Counted from the first letter of the stretch, positions 22,099 to 33,749 are shown. The stretch: DNA of 64,000 nucleotides from Saprolegnia diclina VS20 (GCF_000281045.1 NW_008246092.1:436596-500595); one strand, 5' to 3'. Numbers and translations are program-made. Notes: a model not told the origin generated them from the letters alone.

Positions 22099-23128
22099 AT
22101 GACGGACGACATTGCATTGGCGATCGTCGACGACGTCTTGCGCTCGGTCGAGGCGACGCGCGTGGTAGCACGACTGCCCACCGCCTTACACGCTGCACCT
22201 GCGACTAGGTCCGGCACGCCGCCACGCGCGTGGCGCGGGACATGTGGGAGATGGTCCATCTCTCGGCGCGCGTGTCACCGTCGCCCGCGTGCATGCAGCG
22301 CATCCCTGAAGAACCTTCGACGCTCGTCCTCGACAGGTGATATGTCGGACGCTTGATCGACCCTCACGCTTGGTAGCCGCGCCGCGCAGTGCATCCCGAG
22401 CAAAGCGCACAAGCTGCGTTGGACGATCGCGTCCAGCCCCACAGGCAGCGACTGCACAGCGTCGTCGCTCTCGGTACGCATCGGAGCTTGGGCTCGCCTT
22501 CATGATAGGCAGATCGAGCCGCCACCGCCTGTATGCACGCGCACGGTAGTCTATCCTGCACCTTCCCATCCTCGTCCTCCACGCGAAAGATGTAGGCCGC
22601 CCCACGCTGCGTCAAGTCGATCAAGGCCACGACCAAGACCGTCGTGATCCCACTCCTCGTTCCACGCTCGACGACGGCACTGCACGAGCTGTTCTCGCAC
22701 CCGTTGCCAAAGATGCTGCCGGAAATCACGGTCGGCGCGACGCCCGTCTATGTACCACCACCCATCACGCCGCTGTGCACCGTCGTCAGCAACCAAGACG
22801 ACGACCACCGACCCTTCTTGACGTCGGCCATGTTCACGCCGACGCACCACCTTCTTTGCACCGACCACGCCGTTGCCACGCGGCCAGCCAGTGTGCCACC
22901 GCCCAAGGTCGAGCCGCGTGCTCGGCTACCGTCCACGACGTCGACCCGGCGGCTCTCGTTCCGGGTGCGGACGCACCCGTTGCATAAGGCGCTGGCCCCA
23001 TTGCCTCGTAGCACAGGTACGCATAGCACGTACTGTCTTGGCCGAAGGCTAAGCGTACGGTAGCGATGCACCACGACAAGGACCCGCGCCGGTGTCTCCC
23101 AACGTTGCGACACAAGCTGACGCACTAA
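22099..23128 (+). CDS. Protein of unknown function
   Basis: About six exons, roughly 245 residues, starting MTDDIALAIVDDVLRSVEAT 51 bp after the previous stop. Then VARDMWEMVHLSARVSPSP, a segment with CIPSKAHKLRWTIASSPTG, and a long exon with TTKTVVIPLLVPRSTTALHE and many His, Pro and Thr. A last exon (HHDKDPRRCLPTLRHKLTH) ends at TAA 23126. Introns are 35-50 nt GT...AG. No recognised domain; the short spacing to the preceding gene on the same strand is typical of this genome. It ends 39 bp from the convergent PH gene. Confidence 0.55.
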
Positions 23129-23167
23129 TACATATGAGATTGCAGCCAAACTGCCCTAAGTTGATAT

Positions 23168-26100
23168 CTATGAGCCGTCCAAGCCCGCCCTAGAGACACA
23201 CGTGGTGAGATTCATGCGTGACGACAAGGAAGAGTACTTGAGGAAGGACGTCGCGAGCTGCGCCGAGTCAAAGTTGAGGTGGATCGACGTGATAAGGCCC
23301 TCGTTGAGCTCGATGATGTCGCACGACTCTTCGACAACGACCTCGGCGTTGTGCACGATGCGCATCGTCGATGACGTCATGACAACGACCGTACTCTCGT
23401 CTTCGTCCGCAACCATGCGAAGGACGCGGCCCTTTAGCCGCTCGACCGTCTCGTCCCGTAGCTTCCAAAACTGGCAGAGGCCCTGGAGACCGTGGTACTC
23501 GCCCCAGTACGGCACGCTCGACGGGAGGTTGGAGCTCAGCACGACCGACCCGTGGACGCTCTACCGTGCTCAACGTCAAGCCTCCACCGTCACGACGACT
23601 GCATCTACCGTTGAGATGGCGTCCGGCGTCGGGAGACCCGGGCGCACGGCTTGCGTGGAAAACTCGAGGTCGTCCGAAAACAGGTGCGCGTACAAGGACG
23701 CTACGATCGCCTTCATTTGCTTGGTCGACAGCTTCTTTTGCGCGTTCGAGGGAAACAGAATCTAGCCAGAGTTTCAATCTATCCACTGGACAATACACGA
23801 CATGCGACGTACAGCGTTGGCCGACTTGGGCGAGAACGGAATGCCCGTGATGGCCATGAGCAGCTCTTGAAGCCACGTGATCTTGGTCGCTTCCGAGTCG
23901 ACGAGGACCCAGAAGACTCCGTGGCCTTGCGTGTTGAACTGGAACGCGTGGACTTCGTGCTTGCCGGCAACGCGAATCGGGATGCCTTCGCAGACGCTCG
24001 TGGGCACGACGACGCCCTTTACGAGCGTCCGGTGCTTGGCCTGCGACTCGGACACGTAGTAGCTCAGCGTCGAGAGCCCGCCGCCACGCTCGAGCACAAA
24101 GTAGTAGCGCTCCCAGACGTGGCGCTTGCCCACATCCGGCATGCCGCTCTTGAACATGTACCCGCTCGTCACGACGACGCATTCGTCTTTGGTCGCGACC
24201 GTGACGCCGCCGTCATAGACGGCGCACTTGGTCACATCGTCGCCGAGCGACGTGTCCAGGACCAGCAAGGACGCGTGCGCCGACGCTTCGTACGGCTTGC
24301 GCGAGAACGGCGACGTAAGCGAACGCTTGTACGTGAGGCTGCCCGGCGACGCTGGAGACGACGACGGCGGCGGCGACGTCGTCACCATGCGCGACTTGAA
24401 CTTGCTCAGCACCGACGTGCCAAAGCCCAAGAGCTGGGATGCGGCGCCTACGACGCGTGAGAGGCGCCCGGTTGAAGGTGGTGGGGTTGTACCATGACTG
24501 ATGTTGGGCTTGGTCGACGGGTTGGGCGTCGCCGACGTCTCGGTCGGCGTGCTCACGCGGGCCGTGAACGACCGGCGGGCGTTGAGCGCGCCAACGTTGC
24601 GCATGACGGACGCTGCCGGCGACGAGAGCACGTTCTTGAGGTACCCAGCCGACTTGGGAATCGAGAGCCGGCGCGTGCGCTTCGGCGGCTCTTCGGCGGT
24701 TGGCGGCTCGGGCTCGGCCGGGGCTTCGGGCAATGGCGTCAACGGCCCTTCGTCGTCACCGGGGGTTTCCTTGAGGTCGGTCTTGACCTCGTCGTCGTCC
24801 TCGTCGTACGCCACAACATCGCGGGCTTCGTCGGGCGAGACGTCGCTCTCCGCCTTCTCGGACGGCTCGTGCACCGACTCGGCCGGCGGCTGCGAGCGCA
24901 GGCCCAATCGGCGCTTGGACTCGCTGTTGAGGGCTTGCCACGCTGCGTGCTTGTTGCTGTGCTCCACGATACGGCGCTGCGACGGCGACGGGTGCTCGCT
25001 AGACAGTTGTCGCATTGGAATAGACCATTTGGTATCCAGATGGACTACCTTGTCGACATGACGAGCATCGCATCATTGAGCACCTTGAAGTACGGCTTGC
25101 TCGCCACATGGTCGTTGAAGACGTGCACGATGACGTCCAGGAGGTTGAGCGAAAACATGCTCCCAATGAGGGAGCACGTAGCGGATCGGCACCGCGACTT
25201 GTCGGTGATGAGGTAGAGGAGCGCCGACACGACGTGGATCAAGAGCATGTCGGCCTGCGGCTTGTCTTGCAGCAGCTGCACGTACTTGGGCACGAGGTTG
25301 CCAGCCGCCAAGGCCGCGTCGATGTCGGGGTCTTGGGCCGTGATCAACCTACAGATATCTCGTCAGAACTGGTGGCGAAAGCGGCACAAGTTCCCACCGA
25401 TAGAGGAGCTTGGCGAGGCCGACATCGACCGACGTCGGGAGCGCAAAGTCCTTGTGCTGGAAGAGCGTCACGTAGTGCGGCGCGCACGAGCGCGTGAGCT
25501 GGCGCAGCTTGGGCCAGAGACCGTCCGCCGACTTGAGCCCGCTCAGCTCGTACATGACCGACGCGTTCGGGTTGGGCGACGAGCTGCGGGATGACGACGA
25601 CGTCGTGGACGTCTCCTCCTCGTCGTCGACGTCGACGTCGGCGGCCGGTGGCTGCTCGGACCGCTTCTTCGTCTCGTACGCGCGCCAGTTGCGGCAGTAG
25701 ATGCGGACGAGCTCCGATGTCACGTGAATGTTGAGCACTAGCCAGCAAGGGTGAGTCATTTGCTTTAGCAGCAATATGAGTACCGCAAGGCGCGGTGAGC
25801 GACGCGGGCCACGACCGCATGTCCTGGAGCTGGTCGTACGACGCCTGGAACATCGTCTCGAGCATGGAGCCGCCGTTGGCCTGCACGTCCTTGCCGAGCT
25901 CCTCGAGCAGCATGAACTGGAGAAAGTTGTGGTAGCCTTCGGTCACGGCTTCGATGCCCCGGATCGTGCCAAATTGATCGCGCTAAGAACCAAACATCAG
26001 AGACCCTGCGCAAGTTGAAGAGAGGAGCGTACGACAAAGTACTTGGCAAGGAACTGGTTGTCTTCGCGGCGCAGGAACGAGCCAAGGCGGTCGGCTTGGT

Positions 26101-27304
26101 TGGCCTGGAGCATCTCCATCATGAGGCGGCACACGTTCTCGCGGGCAGCAATGTCGTTCGCAAGCAACGGCGACGAGAGCGCGATCGGCGTCTTGAGCGC
26201 CTGCACGAGCATCGGCGCGACGGCCTCCATCGCGTCGTGCACACCCGTGAGCGGGTGGATGCTCTCGTACGACTGCAGCAATTTGAGCAGAAGGTGCTTG
26301 ATCGTCGGGAGGTAAATGTGCTTGAGGAGCGCCGGCATGTACGGCTCGAGCACGACTTGGACGTAGCCGTCTTCGAGGCAGTAGGCGTCGTGGAGGCGAA
26401 TGAACGCCTTGCAGTAGAAGGCCGCTTGCACTTCGTCGATCGTCGAGTTGGCCGAGAAGTAGACGAAAAAGAGTCGCCAGAGCTCGAGCTCCTCGAGCGT
26501 TTGGCAGCCAAACGTGAGCTCCTCGCTCGCCGAGCCCGACGACGACGACGACATGCGGAACGACTCGTACAAGTCTTCGTCGCCCGTGTAGACGCGCATG
26601 ATGATCTCGGAGCACACAAACGTGCGCTTGTAGTATCCATACTCTTCATCGACCTTGAAGTTGGGCATGACAGTCGTGGGCTTGGGCGCGAGCACGCGCG
26701 GTGTGGGCGGTGCGAGAAGACCGGGTGGCGGCTCGTCGGATGTGGCTTCGCCCGAGTTGGTCTCGGCGACGGGATCTTCGCCCGATGTGGTTTCTTCAGA
26801 CGTCGGGAGCGAGTATGTCTGGTCTTCTACACGAGCCATGCATGAGATCTTATCGGCGATCGCTCGCGTACCGGCGCCGTTGTTGCCGTTCTCCATGTCG
26901 TCGAACACCTTTTGTGCAAATAACTTGGGCGCGGCCGGAAAGACGACGGGCGTCGAGAAGACGAGAAGCACCTCCTTGACGACGTCGTACTGCAGCAGCC
27001 AGTTGCGGAGGCCGCTCTCCGACTCTTCTAGGCCGTCGAAGATCATCTCGACTTCGAGATTCAAGAGCCGGTCAATGGCCTTGGCCTTGTCTTCCATGGC
27101 GATGATGCCCATGATCTCGGACTGGTACTCGTTGGGCGTGTCGTTCTCGTGCTCGGAGCTGCAGCTGCTGCTGCTGTTTCTTCGGTTGCGCTCACTCCGG
27201 CCGTCCATGTAGCGCGAGAGGCTGCCGCCACGCGGGCGCTGCGTATGACCGCTACTCGCTGTCTCTACGTCCTCCATGTGTGTATCTACACGCATCGTCT
27301 TCAT
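23168..27304 (-). CDS. Large PH-domain protein with N-terminal helical repeats and C-terminal NTF2-like region
   Basis: About six exons, roughly 1,300 residues. Exon 1 (27304 to about 26040) starts MKTMRVDTHMEDVETAS. It has a Ser-rich region, then leucine-rich helices (EMIFDGLEESESGLRNWLLQ, EVCRLMMEMLQ-type segments) resembling SAPS/ARM-type phosphatase-regulator helices. Further helical exons follow (FLQFMLLEELGKDVQANGG; HVVSALLYLITDKSRC). The large exon at 25.0-23.8 kb begins with an acidic, Pro-rich linker and ends with a PH domain (GKRHVWERYYFVLERGGG ... VFWVLVDSEATKITWLQELL). The final exons (LSTKQMKAIVASLYAHLF; PYWGEYHGLQGLCQFW; STVVVMTSSTMRIVHNAEVV) look like a SnoaL/NTF2-like cone. 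Stop TAG at 23168. A membrane-associated signalling scaffold is likely. The SAPS resemblance is weak. Confidence 0.7.
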
Positions 27305-27688
27305 GAGCGCCTCTTCCTGCGTCGGCGATGGACCTGATCGGCTCGATGGCGTCTCGGCCCTTGACGCACAAGAGGCAAATAAGCTCTTCTTTTTTTAAAT
27401 TTCCAGCGGCCCACTCAGCTTTTGTCTTGGAATTTGTATGGCGAACGTGGTACCGGCCACGCGCCTGTCCAAAAATTACTTGCCGTTTGTATGGGGTGTT
27501 CATTGGCACGGCTTCTACCCGCCGGCCCATTTTTATGCATGGATACCTTGGTGTTTGTATACTTTTCCAAAAAAATACCGCGCAGCTGCTCTCCCACTCT
27601 GTCTTTTGCAGGGCGTTTTCAACACGACGTGTCGACAGACTATACAAAGCCCAAGTCAACCGCTGCCACATGGTGTGCCATTGACTTC
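27305..27688. promoter_or_regulatory. Divergent promoter region of PH gene and small protein
   Basis: 384 bp between two divergent ATGs. It includes T-rich pyrimidine tracts (around 27390) and three TTTGTAT elements (about 27434, 27483 and 27553) that may belong to core promoters. No ATCCGGAT element is seen. A plus-strand frame is open from 27422 but lacks coding bias before 27689. Confidence 0.35.
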
Positions 27689-27985
27689 ATGTCGCTTTCG
27701 GCACGCTCCGCCAATCGAGATGCGAGACGCGAGCCCTTTTCAGCCAATCAGACACCAATTGCCAAGCAACGACGCACCTCCACGCTGTGGCGCCGCCTCA
27801 GCACCGTCGCCGCCAAGCCGCCGACAGAGCCGAGCAGCGCGTGGGGTCATTTCAAGCCCTTTGAGAGCATGGCCTCGTACATGGAGGTAACGACGGTGGG
27901 CCTGAGCGAGGCCGCCAACATTGACGCCAACGTTGCGCAGACACACGACGCAAAGACAGACGAGGGCACGGACACGCAGGATTAA
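27689..27985 (+). CDS. Small basic-to-acidic protein of unknown function
   Basis: Single exon of 98 codons from ATG 27689 to TAA. The N-terminal half is rich in Arg, Ser and Gln (SARSANRDARREPFSANQTP, LWRRLSTVAAKPP), which could act as a mitochondrial presequence. The C-terminal half has SSAWGHFKPFESMASYMEVT and an acidic Asp/Thr-rich end. No family is recognised. The frame is open upstream to 27422 but the composition there is not coding-like. Confidence 0.5.
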   Translation: MSLSARSANRDARREPFSANQTPIAKQRRTSTLWRRLSTVAAKPPTEPSSAWGHFKPFESMASYMEVTTVGLSEAANIDANVAQTHDAKTDEGTDTQD

Positions 27986-29162
27986 CACGATCACTTTGGT
28001 GCATGGAGCCTCCTGTGTCTTCTTACAGCGATTGGCGCTGGGTGGCCTGAGACCCATCCCCCTCCAGTCAAAACTGAGTCTGAGATTCGCACAACGAGCT
28101 ATTTATCTGGCGTCACTCGGCCATGGTTGACCTGGGCGAAAAAGTAATGCATCAAGATGCACAAGGAGTGTGGCCAACGCGTACACTGTAGGGCTGGCGT
28201 CGTTGCGGTTGCGCAGCGAGCGATCAGAGAAGCACCACATGGATCGCAGGCCGTGCACAATCAGTGTGCAAGTCGCAGCAATTGCGTGCGTAGCTCACTT
28301 CAACGAGCTTTTCTTGCGGTTCAGATGAAGCCACTCGGAGCTACTTCGATGGATCACACCTTCTTCTCGCCATGTCCCCACAGCCAACGTGAATGGAATC
28401 GAAAAGGAGTGCGCAGAGACGGGTGCGGTGTGGATCGGCGTTGGACGACACCCGACGATAAGAGTTCAACGTTGTCGGTCGAAGATCGGATTCATGAACA
28501 GCTTGAACAGCCAAGTGCACCCGCCAGCTGACCTGCCTTTCCACCCACGTTGCATCCGATTGGGCAAGCCCAGGTCACGCGTGGCCCAATCAGAGTCCGT
28601 CAGAAGTGCTCTTTGAACCAATCCAGCTTCACATTTGCCTGGCATCGTCTAGCGAAAAGTTCGCGCTGGTTCGCGGGTCCATGCAGCTAAATGGCTTGAT
28701 GGGCTGACTAGGGAGTACACTCTTCAGCAACACTCGCCGTCGCAAGCGACCAAAGCCAACGATATGCGCAGCTGGATCTTCGTCTCGAAATAGCTGTCGA
28801 CGTCCCCGGACAAGGACAGACTGCAGGTCCTTGGACGCAAGGCACCCCAATTTGCACAACCTCATTTGTACATACTTGTGTTGGAACAGCCCCGCCGCTT
28901 CCAAGTGGGTGATGATGGCCAGCGCAGGTCTATGCCGCGCACGCTCGAGCGTCCACGTCATCGCTGCCGCCTTTTCTATTTGTCATCCGGATAAGTGCAC
29001 GCCGCACGCAATACAAACAGCCTGTGCGGTCGGCAGGCATCCGGATACGTCAGAGTATAGTTGAAGCTGGTATAGGATGCGAATTCTCGTCTTCGGTCGG
29101 CGCGTGCCCAAAGCGGTCAGAGCTGCATCCGACCCGCGTCGCCTATCGTAACCTGCGCAAGC
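27986..29162. other. Intergenic region with two ATCCGGAT elements
   Basis: About 1.2 kb without a convincing gene; the open frames on either strand are short and lack codon bias. Near its right end are CATCCGGATAAG (28984-28995) and GCATCCGGATACG (29037-29049), placed 115-180 bp before the ATG at 29163, as in several other promoters of this window. Confidence 0.5.
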
Positions 29163-30661
29163 ATGTCCTTTGTCAAGTCCCTCGTGCGTCAGTTCAGCGG
29201 CGCCTCAAGGTACGTCGTCAGTCAGCACCGCGCAGGCGATCATGCCCCCTAGCTCGATCGAGACGGTCGAGCAAATGCTCGAGAAGGAGCGGCAACAGCG
29301 ACGCGACGAGCTGGAGCAAGCCAAGCAAACACGCGCGACCAACGCCATGTACCAAAGCGCAAGCCTTTCTCTTCAAGACACGCTGCTGCGTTCGGCGCAG
29401 CAGCAGCTCACGCGGCTTCCCTCCCACGGCTCGGAGCGGTACGTACCCAACTGCCGTGACCATGCTTTAACGACGCCCTTATAGCTCGTTTGCATCCATG
29501 CGACGGTCGCGCGAGAGCTCGTTCGAGATCATTGAAATGTCCCGCGAAGGCTCTTTCCACGAAATCAGCGCATCAGATTTGCATGAGTTTGTCGACGTCG
29601 GTGCGCCTTCTGCCCGCCGCCTGCACGAGCTGGCGTGCATGCAAGCTGAAGATGTCAACGCCCGCGCCATGGTCTCGTCGCTGGCTCATACGGACGAGTC
29701 TTTGCCGCCTCTGTCCTCGCTCGCTGCGCGCTACTCGTCCGAGTGGATCGAAGCCGCCTTGCAACGCGTGTCCGCGCCGGTGCCAGCCATGTACATTCGC
29801 TACCGCAAGGTCGAGCCGGTTGTCGCCAAGACCGTCGCATCCGCCGCCGTGCACGAGTACCTCGTCCAAGGCTTGCGCTCGGCTGTGACGACACGGATCG
29901 AGTGTGCTGGTATGGAAGCTCACGACTTGGCCGCGCCCCAGACGGAGCAAGAGACCATGGCGAAGCACGACGTTAACGTCAAGACAGACTGCACCGAGAT
30001 GGCAGCGATGGCAAAGCACGACGTCAATGTGGCGGCGACCAACCGCGAGCAAGATCGTATGGCGCGACACGACGTGGATACCCCACAGCACTGCGCAGAA
30101 CCCCAACGTGTGCGCTCCCAGGATGTGACGTCGGTCACACTGACGGCCCTTGAGCGCGCTCGCTCCGTGGCGATGCGGCTCCATGATGTGAACGTCCCAA
30201 CACCGGCGACTGAAGCTTCGAGTGCCGCAGAGATGGCACGGGCGACGCTGACGATGCCAGAGCAGGATGCAGCGATCAAGATGCGTGACAGCGCCCGAGC
30301 CGCCAAGGTATGTCGCCACACACGTGGTCCTCTGACTCTGAATCGACCAGGAGCTTGCTGCATTTTACGCCACCCGCAAGCAAGCGCGGCAAGCACGTTT
30401 GCTCCAGAACCGGTACAGATTCCGGGAGGCGGCTGTCGACGCTCACGCGTGATTAGCTCGGACGAGGAGCACAAGATGTCGGCGATGCAAGAGCAGGCGA
30501 GCTGGGGCAAGGTGCTGCAACTAATCGATGGGTGCGATCGTGTCACTGGGAAATCGGAACTTCACACCGGGTCGTGTAGCCCCACGCACCATTCAACGTT
30601 CGCGTCTGTGCCTGCGCCCATGTCGCGCATGTTCAACATGCTCAAGGGCTACGCGGCCTAA
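29163..30661 (+). CDS. Repeat-containing coiled-coil protein
   Basis: Five exons, about 430 residues. Exon 1 (MSFVKSL) joins AIMPPSSIETVEQMLEKERQ across a 52-nt GTGCGT...CAG intron. The next exons are helical and then Ser-rich (SSFEIIEMSREGSFHEISAS). From about 29.94 to 30.30 kb are degenerate 17-19 residue repeats around MAKHDVNV (EQETMAKHDVNV, EMAAMAKHDVNV, EQDRMARHDVDT, ALERARSVAMRLHDVNV). After a 44-nt intron a helical exon (ELAAFYATRKQARQARLLQN) leads to EEHKMSAMQEQASWGKVLQL and an ending SRMFNMLKGYAA. The Trp-x-x-Val helix and the SRMxxxL end recall clathrin light chains, but the similarity is too weak to name the gene. TAA at 30659. Confidence 0.6.
29940..30300 (+). repeat. Degenerate MAKHDVNV protein repeat
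   Basis: Five to six in-frame units of about 51-57 nt encode xMAKHDVNV and diverged versions (MARHDVDT, VRSQDVTS, MRLHDVNV). They are diverged in DNA as well as protein, so older than the NLNTNM array. Confidence 0.65.
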
Positions 30662-31710
30662 AGCGTCCGTCCTCGATGTCGTATATTGTACAATAGACAT
30701 TCTTTCATATCCGTGTCCCTCCACTCCGACAATGAAATGACAAAGCTGTACACGCAACACTGGCGCGAGCGCATCGCACATTGGCACATACACACAGCAT
30801 CACCCGCGTGGCAGAACGTGCATGGACTATTACGTTGTATGCTGGAGCGAGGATGAAGATACCTTGCGCCGTGCAGGATACTAGTAATTGCTTTCGCCAG
30901 CGTCGTGCAGTCGGCCCAAGATCCCATCGGAACGACCACCTCGTAGATGTAGTAGGCAGGGATTCGTGCTTGTCCACCGACTAATCAGTGCCGCCTCGTT
31001 GTTGATAGAAACGACTTTTACGTTTTGCATGACTGCATCTCTGACCTTTCGTCCTCTGGTGACCCTGCATTCACCAGCCAGCATGGGGTTGAGCGGGGGT
31101 ACACTGCCATTTTACGTGCAAAGGGTAAACTCCGGGGTAAACTACACGTAAAACGGCGATACATGAAGTGCGGGCGAGCGATGCGGTGCAGAATAACGGT
31201 CGGTTGACCTTCTTGGCGGTGCTGCGAGAAGCACACGCGCAGGTCGTTCCATTTCTCAAAAATCATGAGATAGAGGTTGCACGAGTTGACGGTGGTTTCA
31301 TGTCCATCACTGCGGTCGTCAGAAATGATGTACTACTGTGGCAATGTGAACGAGTGGACGCCAGTGACTCGAGCCTCCTTTAGCAGCCTGGCAGCCAAGC
31401 ACGACCGAGCTGCAAAGGACCAACGACGTTGGGCCTGCAGCCTCTCGGCCCTGGAGCGCACGAGTCGGGACTGAGGTTGTCGACGCAACGACCTCGCAGT
31501 TGACCCGACAAAACCAACCGGTTGGATCTGAGCGACGCGAACCGGTCCGACACGAAATTTACCAGCTGCTTGAACCGTATCCAGGAGCAAGGTGAAGTTT
31601 CGGTCTTGCTTCAAGCTGCAACTCGTGCGAACGTTGACATCGAGTGCTTGGACGCCACGGCGCCATCCTTCTTGTATAATTCGTCTAGTTATATCTTCTA
31701 CATCAACTGC
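30662..31710. other. Intergenic region between convergent genes
   Basis: About 1 kb between two convergent genes, unusually long for this window, where convergent pairs are mostly under 105 bp apart. No gene was found; frames are short. It contains an inverted repeat at 31110-31153 described separately. Confidence 0.5.
31110..31153. repeat. Inverted repeat (TTTTACGTG/CACGTAAAA)
   Basis: Perfect 9-nt arms at 31110-31118 and 31145-31153 flank a 26-nt loop that holds two GGGTAAAC-type direct repeats. It lies in the 1-kb gap between convergent genes. The arms also contain an ACGT core. Confidence 0.6.
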
Positions 31711-32622
31711 TTACGCAAAGGCCTTTTCAAAGTAGGCGATCAGCGACTGCGCGACCGAGAACGAAAAGACGAGCTTGGGGCCGACCACGCCGAGCTTGGG
31801 GAGGAGGCCCTTGAAGAGCGCGCCGGGGCCCTCGTGCTTGAGGAGGTTCGAGATGACCTGCATGCCCGACTCGGGCGAGTCGAACGGGCGCGACTGGATG
31901 CGCGTCTTGATGACGTCGAGCGGCTGGGCGACAATGATACTGGCGCTCGCACCCGAGATGGAGGCCACAAAGTTCTGCCAGAACGTCGCGTCGCTGTAGT
32001 CTTCGAGCTTGAAGAGGTACTCCTTGCACGCAGCCGAGCCACCGAAAAGCGCAAACGAGCCGGGCGCGTTACGCGCGGCCGTCCACGCACCACCACGCCA
32101 CAAGGCAAGGCCCTCGGTCTTGAAGATGGTGACGACGCCACGGCCCGCGATCGCGTCCGGGTTGGTCTGGGCGCGGATCTTGAGCACATCGAGCGGGAGG
32201 AGCGCGATTTCACCAATGCCAATGAGCGAACCAGCAGTCGCGTGCATCATCGTCTTGGCGTTGCGCTCGCCAAAGAGCTGCGAGAAGAGGCCCTGGTGGT
32301 TCTTGGTCATGTAGTCCTTCACGACGGGCTGGCCGCCAAACTTGTACATGCGCTGGGTGACCTTGTAGCCGGCGGCAAAGCCGACGCCGGGGAAGAGCGA
32401 CTTGTACTTGGTCACGGCCGGCTTGGTGTGCGCGTCGCGGAAGATGACCTCGGACAAGCTCAAAGCGTTGTTCTTGTTGGTCATGAGGCGCTTGGCGACC
32501 GTGTCAACCGGGTGGAAGAGCGCGAGCTCGAGCACGCCCGACGCCGTCGAGCCGAGGATACGGGCCGCGGCCTGGCCAGCGCCAAACGAGGCGCCGTCGC
32601 CCTTGCGTTCAATATGGACCAT
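31711..32622 (-). CDS. Mitochondrial carrier family protein (SLC25), substrate unknown
   Basis: Intronless coding sequence of 303 codons from ATG 32622 (MVHIERKGDG) to TAA. It has the usual tripartite carrier structure of three ~100-residue repeats, each starting with PxDxxxxR-type motifs: FHPVDTVAKRLM, LLPLDVLKIRAQT and QPLDVIKTRIQS. Second-helix GxxR-type segments such as GLALWRGGAWTAARN and GPGALFKGLLPKLG follow repeats two and three. It would sit in the inner mitochondrial membrane. The unusual first motif (HPVDTxAKRL) is found in a distinct eukaryotic carrier subgroup, but I cannot assign a substrate. A possible 44-nt 5' leader intron (GTACGT...TGTAG) ends 4 nt before the ATG. Confidence 0.88.
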   Translation of the reverse strand: MVHIERKGDGASFGAGQAAARILGSTASGVLELALFHPVDTVAKRLMTNKNNALSLSEVIFRDAHTKPAVTKYKSLFPGVGFAAGYKVTQRMYKFGGQPVVKDYMTKNHQGLFSQLFGERNAKTMMHATAGSLIGIGEIALLPLDVLKIRAQTNPDAIAGRGVVTIFKTEGLALWRGGAWTAARNAPGSFALFGGSAACKEYLFKLEDYSDATFWQNFVASISGASASIIVAQPLDVIKTRIQSRPFDSPESGMQVISNLLKHEGPGALFKGLLPKLGVVGPKLVFSFSVAQSLIAYFEKAFA

Positions 32623-33749
32623 GATGCTACAGGTGCATGAGCCATGGGCATCGACGGGCAATGGACGTACGAGGTAGAGATGTGGGTGGAAGGATGCCAA
32701 GTGCAAAATGACGAGGAAACTTCGAGATCGCAAAGCAGATCGCGTTTTAAACCAACTCGGCCGCCACTCGATCGCACCGCCCCCTTTTTATGAAGCCACG
32801 TGGGTGTTTTAAACAGAAAAACCCACCGGGTCCGGTCCAAACGGTTTTAAACATTGCCACTCACGTGTTTCAAACACGATAAAAAACGAAGCGCCACGAA
32901 CGTTGGGCAACCTGTTGACGCAACAGTGTCGTCACATACAAACATCAAGATAATAAAAAAGAACTCTGTCTTTTTAAAAAGGCGCCCCGGTGCAGCAACC
33001 CACCCAGCTGGTTAAAACTGCAACTTGGACACGGTTCGTAACCGGTTCACCGCCCATGCGACGCGGCGCCACCAAAGCGCCTGCAGGTCGCAGGAAGCGA
33101 GCAAGCGTCGGCCGCCAGCCAAGGCGCTAGCGACGGTATTGCCTGGGAGGACGTTCGCGGTGCAACCTGAGAAAGTGCTGCAAGCGGATCGTCATCGCCC
33201 AAAAGGTCGTCGACGGCCGCGGGGGATAAGCGCGGCAAGCGTCTCGATCGTTGAAGGAAGCCCTCGGATCGCGCTACCTGCGTCATCTTCTGATGATTCT
33301 GGACACGCTCGTGGCAAATTGCGGATGCGCCTTTGAAAGTCACCCATCATGTCCGACCTCGAATCGACGCGCGTGGCCGTTGGAACCTGGTCACGACGGC
33401 CGTGGCACCGCAAGTAGCTCCGCAGACCAGCTTGTATGAGCCGTTGGCAGCGAATAGGAGCTGTTGGCAGCGAATACAGCAGTCGCGTCGCTGCTACCAG
33501 TACAGACTGGTTGCGCAGCCATGTTGAAGCTGCGCTGTCGGATGCAAGGTGCAAATAGCGTGCCGCCGGTATTAGTGTAGTACGCTCACATCGCTATAGC
33601 ATCCTGCCGTCGCCCCGTGCGTGGCGTCGCCTCCGTCCGACGTCATCGTCATCGTGATTGCCAACGCGCGGGCGTGCCGAATCCGCCGAATCCCGGTGCG
33701 TAACCGGACGATTCCGGTGGCGGAAGATTGCGGCCATTTCGCAGCAGCG
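32623..33749. promoter_or_regulatory. Divergent intergenic region with GTTTTAAAC elements
   Basis: About 1.1 kb between the carrier (minus) and the M28 peptidase (plus). On the carrier side are three exact GTTTTAAAC palindrome-like 9-mers (32744-32752, 32806-32814, 32844-32852) and a larger palindrome CGTGTTTCAAACACG (32864-32878). On the peptidase side are two CCGGA-type elements (around 33702-33716). No coding sequence is seen. Confidence 0.5.

Noticed and set aside
31522-32640. Long 372-codon plus-strand open frame
   Set aside because: Antisense shadow of the mitochondrial carrier; the minus strand has clear carrier motifs.
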